A stretch of DNA of 64,000 nucleotides from an uncultured Bacteroidales bacterium (GTDB taxonomy: Bacteria; Bacteroidota; Bacteroidia; Bacteroidales; Paludibacteraceae): NCBI GenBank assembly GCA_934728255.1, contig CAKVEC010000004.1, forward strand, positions 62,001 to 126,000, in the 5' to 3' direction. The notes under the pieces were generated by a model that was not told the DNA's origin, searched no databases, and saw nothing but the letters and a program-made list of their open reading frames with translations. The translations under genes and the position numbers were made by a program. Below, one piece after another: positions 60,729-64,000 of this stretch (its first letter is position 1; every line of letters begins with the position of its first letter).

Positions 60729-63700
60729 TTATTTAACTATCACTCTACCCATATACTGTTTACCTTTCTCGTCGGTAATTTTAATGGTATAAAGTCCGGC
60801 GATATGGAATCCGTTGATAGAGATATTACGTCCCTTTTGATGTTCACGTTTGATACAACGTCCAACCATATCATAAACCTGTATTTCAACCTGCTGTCCA
60901 CGGAAATTACCCGTAGCGGTAACCGTTTCACCGATACCGATCAAGTTCGGCTGCAGCGTAATCGCCTCGCAATCCACGTTATTGATACCCTGTCCGCCCT
61001 CTATTGTCAAGGTATGGATCAGTACGTAGTCACATTGTGCATCCGTTCCCTTAACAGAGATAGTATCTACATAGGTACCGGGTTCGGTACTTAGCGGATA
61101 GGTGATTTGCGTATTGGGATAGAAATACGGCAGATCCGAGAGTTTAATAAGTGTATCCACCCGCATTGTATCGGTATCATAGAACGATAGATGGAGTGTA
61201 ACAACACTATCGCAGCCCCATACGGTTTTAACAGTATCCATATATGTCCCCTCGATAGTCAGTGCCGGATAGCGAGGAGTGAAATAATACGGTTGACCTG
61301 CACAGCCATGAGCATCCACCTCTACTTCAATGGGTTCATTAACCACGAGAACAAGTTTGGTAATGCTATCGCAGCCGGTAACAAGCGATGAAAGCGTATC
61401 CACATAGACGCCCGTCTTGTTGTACGATTTACCATTAAACTCGAACGATGTACCGGAACAGATATTCTCCTCAAGAGTAGTGTATTGACGGGGGATAACG
61501 GTTAGGTTGAGCGTAGTAATACTATCGCAGCCCGTAACCAACGAAGTAGTCTTTCGTTTGTAAACGCCCGTAGCAGTACGGTCGGCAAAGCCCCATTCGC
61601 TACCAACGGTTTCGCCCTCACAGATAGTTTGATTGATAACCACCTGCGGAGCCATATTGTAGGTAGCCGTCAGAGTATAGAGTGTGTCGATAGCATTATT
61701 ACCGGTTTCGGCTGTTGCCAAAGCCACCTTTGTAAACACGTTCTCGCCCTCAACGACCTTGTCACCATCGACATAGAACAAGCCCATTGACTCAATATCC
61801 TCGAATTGGCAAGCGGTTTGTGCATCCGATTTCTTGGCGAAATAGTTGATATGCACATTACCGATATGAATGCCGTTGTAGGCGTTTTTGATAGTGGACT
61901 CGACATAGAAGCCGACCTTGATGGTTTTACCCTTATATGATGTAAGGTCAATGGTAACAGGTTCCTCTTTAACAGCCTTGTTCGGCAGCGAGTTGAGTAC
62001 ATAATCGCCCTTGCCATATAGATAGTTGGCATCCGTTTCGTCGTTGGAGGTCTCGTTATTCCAAACAGTAGCGTTCTCACGCTTCCAAGTGTTACCACCA
62101 TCGTCGGAGATAACTACCATAAACTGGTCGTCCGAGCCGGTCTGCTCGGCAGCATCCGCCTTGTTGAAGTAGGTGAGCGCAGCATTGAATGTGAGCCAAG
62201 CATCTTGTGTATCGTTCAGCACGATAGCCGGCGTCATCAACCACGATTTTTTGGTTACTTGTTGACCTGTCTCGCCATAACTTGAGTTCAGTGGAGCCTG
62301 CATATGCGGACCTTCGACACCCACAATCTCCTCGGGGAATATACGAGCCCACCCGCTGGTGTATGAGCCGGAAGTGATGCGGTTAGTCATCGAAGCACCG
62401 GCAAATACATCCGCAGCACGGGTGCCATCCATCGTCCAGTCGGCGGGTATAGCAACCTCCTCAATAAACATCTCGTCGAACATCGGTATGCGCAAAGTTT
62501 TGAATTGTTCTGCCGCTGCCATAGATACCATAGTAGGAGTACACTGTGAGGCTACCGACCAATAATAGGTAGTAGCAGTATCCAAACCGGTAACTACGAT
62601 GCGGTTGTTAGCCACAACTTCATTTTGCAGGACAAACGCATTCATATCGCTGAAAGTAGCATCAGACGATACATTTACAACGAACTGCGCATATTCATCT
62701 CCCTCCCAACTCAATGTAGCACTTGTAAGTGTAATATCACTTGTTGCCAAGTTGGTAGGTGTCGGGCAAGTATTGACATGTTCGAGTGCGATGTCATCGA
62801 TGTACAATGATGTCCTGATACTGAATTGCTCGTACTCGGGGTGCGACTCTATCCAACCTTGTGCGTCGGTGCGGAAGGCAATGTAACCACCTTTCCCTTG
62901 CATTCCGGCAAGAGGTACTTCGAAACGCTGTGCCATATACTCATTGGCGGCAGTAGCCACCGCACCTGTAAGGTTACGAGAATAGGTGCAGGTATCCAAA
63001 GCCACAAAAGTGGAAAGGTCATTCGGGTCGGACATAACGCCCACAACAATGGTATTCAAGGCTGCGCCTTTGGCGATCGCCCCCGTTTGCGGATTATACG
63101 AACCGGGCAGGGCGTAGAACGAAATTTGCAAGGTATCCAAATCTACATTCTCCAAGACAGGCATTGCTATCCATTGGTCGTAGTAGTTCCCGTAGTTAGA
63201 AGTTGTCAGTTCCTTTGCACCGTTTCCTTCAAGACGCAAAGCCCAAACATTTTTCAGATTACTATTCAACGTATTATGCGAGTACCATGAAGATCCTGAC
63301 GATTTTAGCAAACGAGGGGTATAATAGTAGGGTGATGTACATTCCTCCCCTACAGCCTCGCCATAAGTGGTGCCCACTACCCAACATTGCGGTTGATAGT
63401 ATTCGCCGAAAGTAGCCTTAGGCAACATAATATGTTCATCCGTATTCTCAAAACTATTGGTGTAGCCACCCATAATCTCGGCGCACTCTGTGGTGAACGA
63501 TTGAGCCATAGACCATTCGTTGACAAGATCGCAATCTTGGCGGACACGATAGTAGTAGGTGGTAGTACCATCCAGGCCTGCGACAATGGCTTTTTGTGTT
63601 GCCAAGGTATCTACGAAGATCAAGTCGGTTGTACCAAATTCCGTTGTAGAAGAAACTTGGAGGATACACGGCACATCCTCATCTGCTGCGCTCCAACTCA

Positions 63701-64000
63701 GGGTTGCCGAATGGCCGGTGATGTCGGTAGCACGCAGTTTGGTCGGCTTGAGGCAAGTGCGTTCGCTGAACGTGATGTCGTCAATGTACCATTGTCCTGC
63801 CACCGGCGCAGAGAATGCCAAGTATTGCCCGGCACGTCCTTTGAGGCGGACACCGATTTTCTCCCAGCCATTGTCGGTAAGGTTCTTTACCAAATCGGAA
63901 GTCGAGACTGCCGCATTGGAGTAGTAGAACGAGTCGATTGGCTCGAATGTAGCGATATTGTTCGGGTCGGTCATTGTACCTACCACGAGAGGACGGTTGT
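60729..64000 (-). CDS. Very large T9SS-type secreted protein (5' end cut by window)
   Basis: The frame is open from the window edge to the stop at 60729, giving at least 1090 residues; the N-terminus is missing and the GTG at 63986 is not a real start. Visible order: a jelly-roll end (QWYIDDITF), an Fn3 domain (starting LKPTKLRATDITGHSATLSW), a second jelly-roll (LYIDDIALEHV), another Fn3 domain (TPTNLATSDITLTSATLSW), a third sandwich with MTPAIVLNDTQDAWLTFNAAL, then three repeats ending GCDSITTLNL, GCDSITKLVL and GCDSVVTLHL. The C-terminal 75 residues are a clear T9SS type A signal (VEIQVYDMVGRCIKRE, closing YMGRVIVK). Likely the first gene of the surface-protein group. Confidence 0.85.
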   Translation of the reverse strand, partial: NRPLVVGTMTDPNNIATFEPIDSFYYSNAAVSTSDLVKNLTDNGWEKIGVRLKGRAGQYLAFSAPVAGQWYIDDITFSERTCLKPTKLRATDITGHSATLSWSAADEDVPCILQVSSTTEFGTTDLIFVDTLATQKAIVAGLDGTTTYYYRVRQDCDLVNEWSMAQSFTTECAEIMGGYTNSFENTDEHIMLPKATFGEYYQPQCWVVGTTYGEAVGEECTSPYYYTPRLLKSSGSSWYSHNTLNSNLKNVWALRLEGNGAKELTTSNYGNYYDQWIAMPVLENVDLDTLQISFYALPGSYNPQTGAIAKGAALNTIVVGVMSDPNDLSTFVALDTCTYSRNLTGAVATAANEYMAQRFEVPLAGMQGKGGYIAFRTDAQGWIESHPEYEQFSIRTSLYIDDIALEHVNTCPTPTNLATSDITLTSATLSWEGDEYAQFVVNVSSDATFSDMNAFVLQNEVVANNRIVVTGLDTATTYYWSVASQCTPTMVSMAAAEQFKTLRIPMFDEMFIEEVAIPADWTMDGTRAADVFAGASMTNRITSGSYTSGWARIFPEEIVGVEGPHMQAPLNSSYGETGQQVTKKSWLMTPAIVLNDTQDAWLTFNAALTYFNKADAAEQTGSDDQFMVVISDDGGNTWKRENATVWNNETSNDETDANYLYGKGDYVLNSLPNKAVKEEPVTIDLTSYKGKTIKVGFYVESTIKNAYNGIHIGNVHINYFAKKSDAQTACQFEDIESMGLFYVDGDKVVEGENVFTKVALATAETGNNAIDTLYTLTATYNMAPQVVINQTICEGETVGSEWGFADRTATGVYKRKTTSLVTGCDSITTLNLTVIPRQYTTLEENICSGTSFEFNGKSYNKTGVYVDTLSSLVTGCDSITKLVLVVNEPIEVEVDAHGCAGQPYYFTPRYPALTIEGTYMDTVKTVWGCDSVVTLHLSFYDTDTMRVDTLIKLSDLPYFYPNTQITYPLSTEPGTYVDTISVKGTDAQCDYVLIHTLTIEGGQGINNVDCEAITLQPNLIGIGETVTATGNFRGQQVEIQVYDMVGRCIKREHQKGRNISINGFHIAGLYTIKITDEKGKQYMGRVIVK

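Noticed and set aside
63974..63986. Start codons at 63986 (GTG) or 63974 (ATG) for the last gene
   Set aside because: The frame continues upstream to the window edge and the sequence begins in the middle of a jelly-roll domain with no signal peptide.

Overview
The window comes from a member of the Bacteroidota, most likely the order Bacteroidales and probably a gut-type lineage that has a type IX secretion system (T9SS). Three lines of evidence support this. There are three SusC/SusD pairs with their surface lipoproteins. Promoters repeatedly match the Bacteroidales form TTTG-N20-TAnnTTTG. Several secreted proteins end in T9SS-type C-terminal signals. I cannot name the genus. No rRNA, tRNA, CRISPR array, transposase or integrase was found.

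Layout. (1) 1-11063, minus strand: a starch-type polysaccharide utilization locus (PUL) running susC, susD, a SusE/F-like lipoprotein with two starch-binding modules, a GH13 amylase lipoprotein, and a starch-binding/SGNH-hydrolase protein cut by the window edge; a membrane-bound SusR/DUF6377-type regulator sits upstream of susC. (2) 11441-20772, plus strand: a pectin-type PUL (susC, susD, PL1 lyase, GH28 polygalacturonase) followed by a secreted protein of unknown function. (3) 20773-21314: an intergenic stretch with terminators, repeats and a candidate stand-alone small RNA. (4) 21315-28148: TetR regulator, TolC-like channel, membrane fusion protein, RND pump, and a PII-like small protein. 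(5) 28149-34411: Hsp20 behind a sigma-54-like promoter, secG, an Ntn-type amide hydrolase, serS, rpmA, rplU, and a THUMP-like methyltransferase. (6) 34488-50885: a third PUL (susC, susD, a surface protein, an agarase-like glycosidase, a small T9SS protein, an SDR oxidoreductase and uxuA) with a divergent one-component propeller/AraC regulator and a convergent GH2 glycosidase. (7) 51007-64000, minus strand: an operon-like group of three very large T9SS-type surface proteins surrounding two related outer-membrane barrels, one fused to an OmpA domain.

Together the first and third blocks describe a saccharolytic cell that binds glycans at its surface (SusD and the SGBP-like lipoproteins), cuts them (GH13, PL1, GH28, the agarase-like enzyme, GH2), imports the products through SusC, and feeds hexuronates into the mannonate branch (UxuA plus SDR). 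Part (7) looks like a surface adhesin export or anchoring module.

The most unusual signal is non-coding. Intergenic regions repeatedly carry short tandem arrays with a period of exactly 11 bp (four unrelated unit sequences at seven loci) or 9 bp, often next to a TATCC-containing head. One 11-bp family lies at nearly the same distance upstream of two different susC genes, in the same orientation. Other non-coding items are a REP-like hairpin pair with compensatory base changes, the candidate small RNA, a G8 tract in the signal-peptide codons of one susC, and a sigma-54-like promoter upstream of hsp20.
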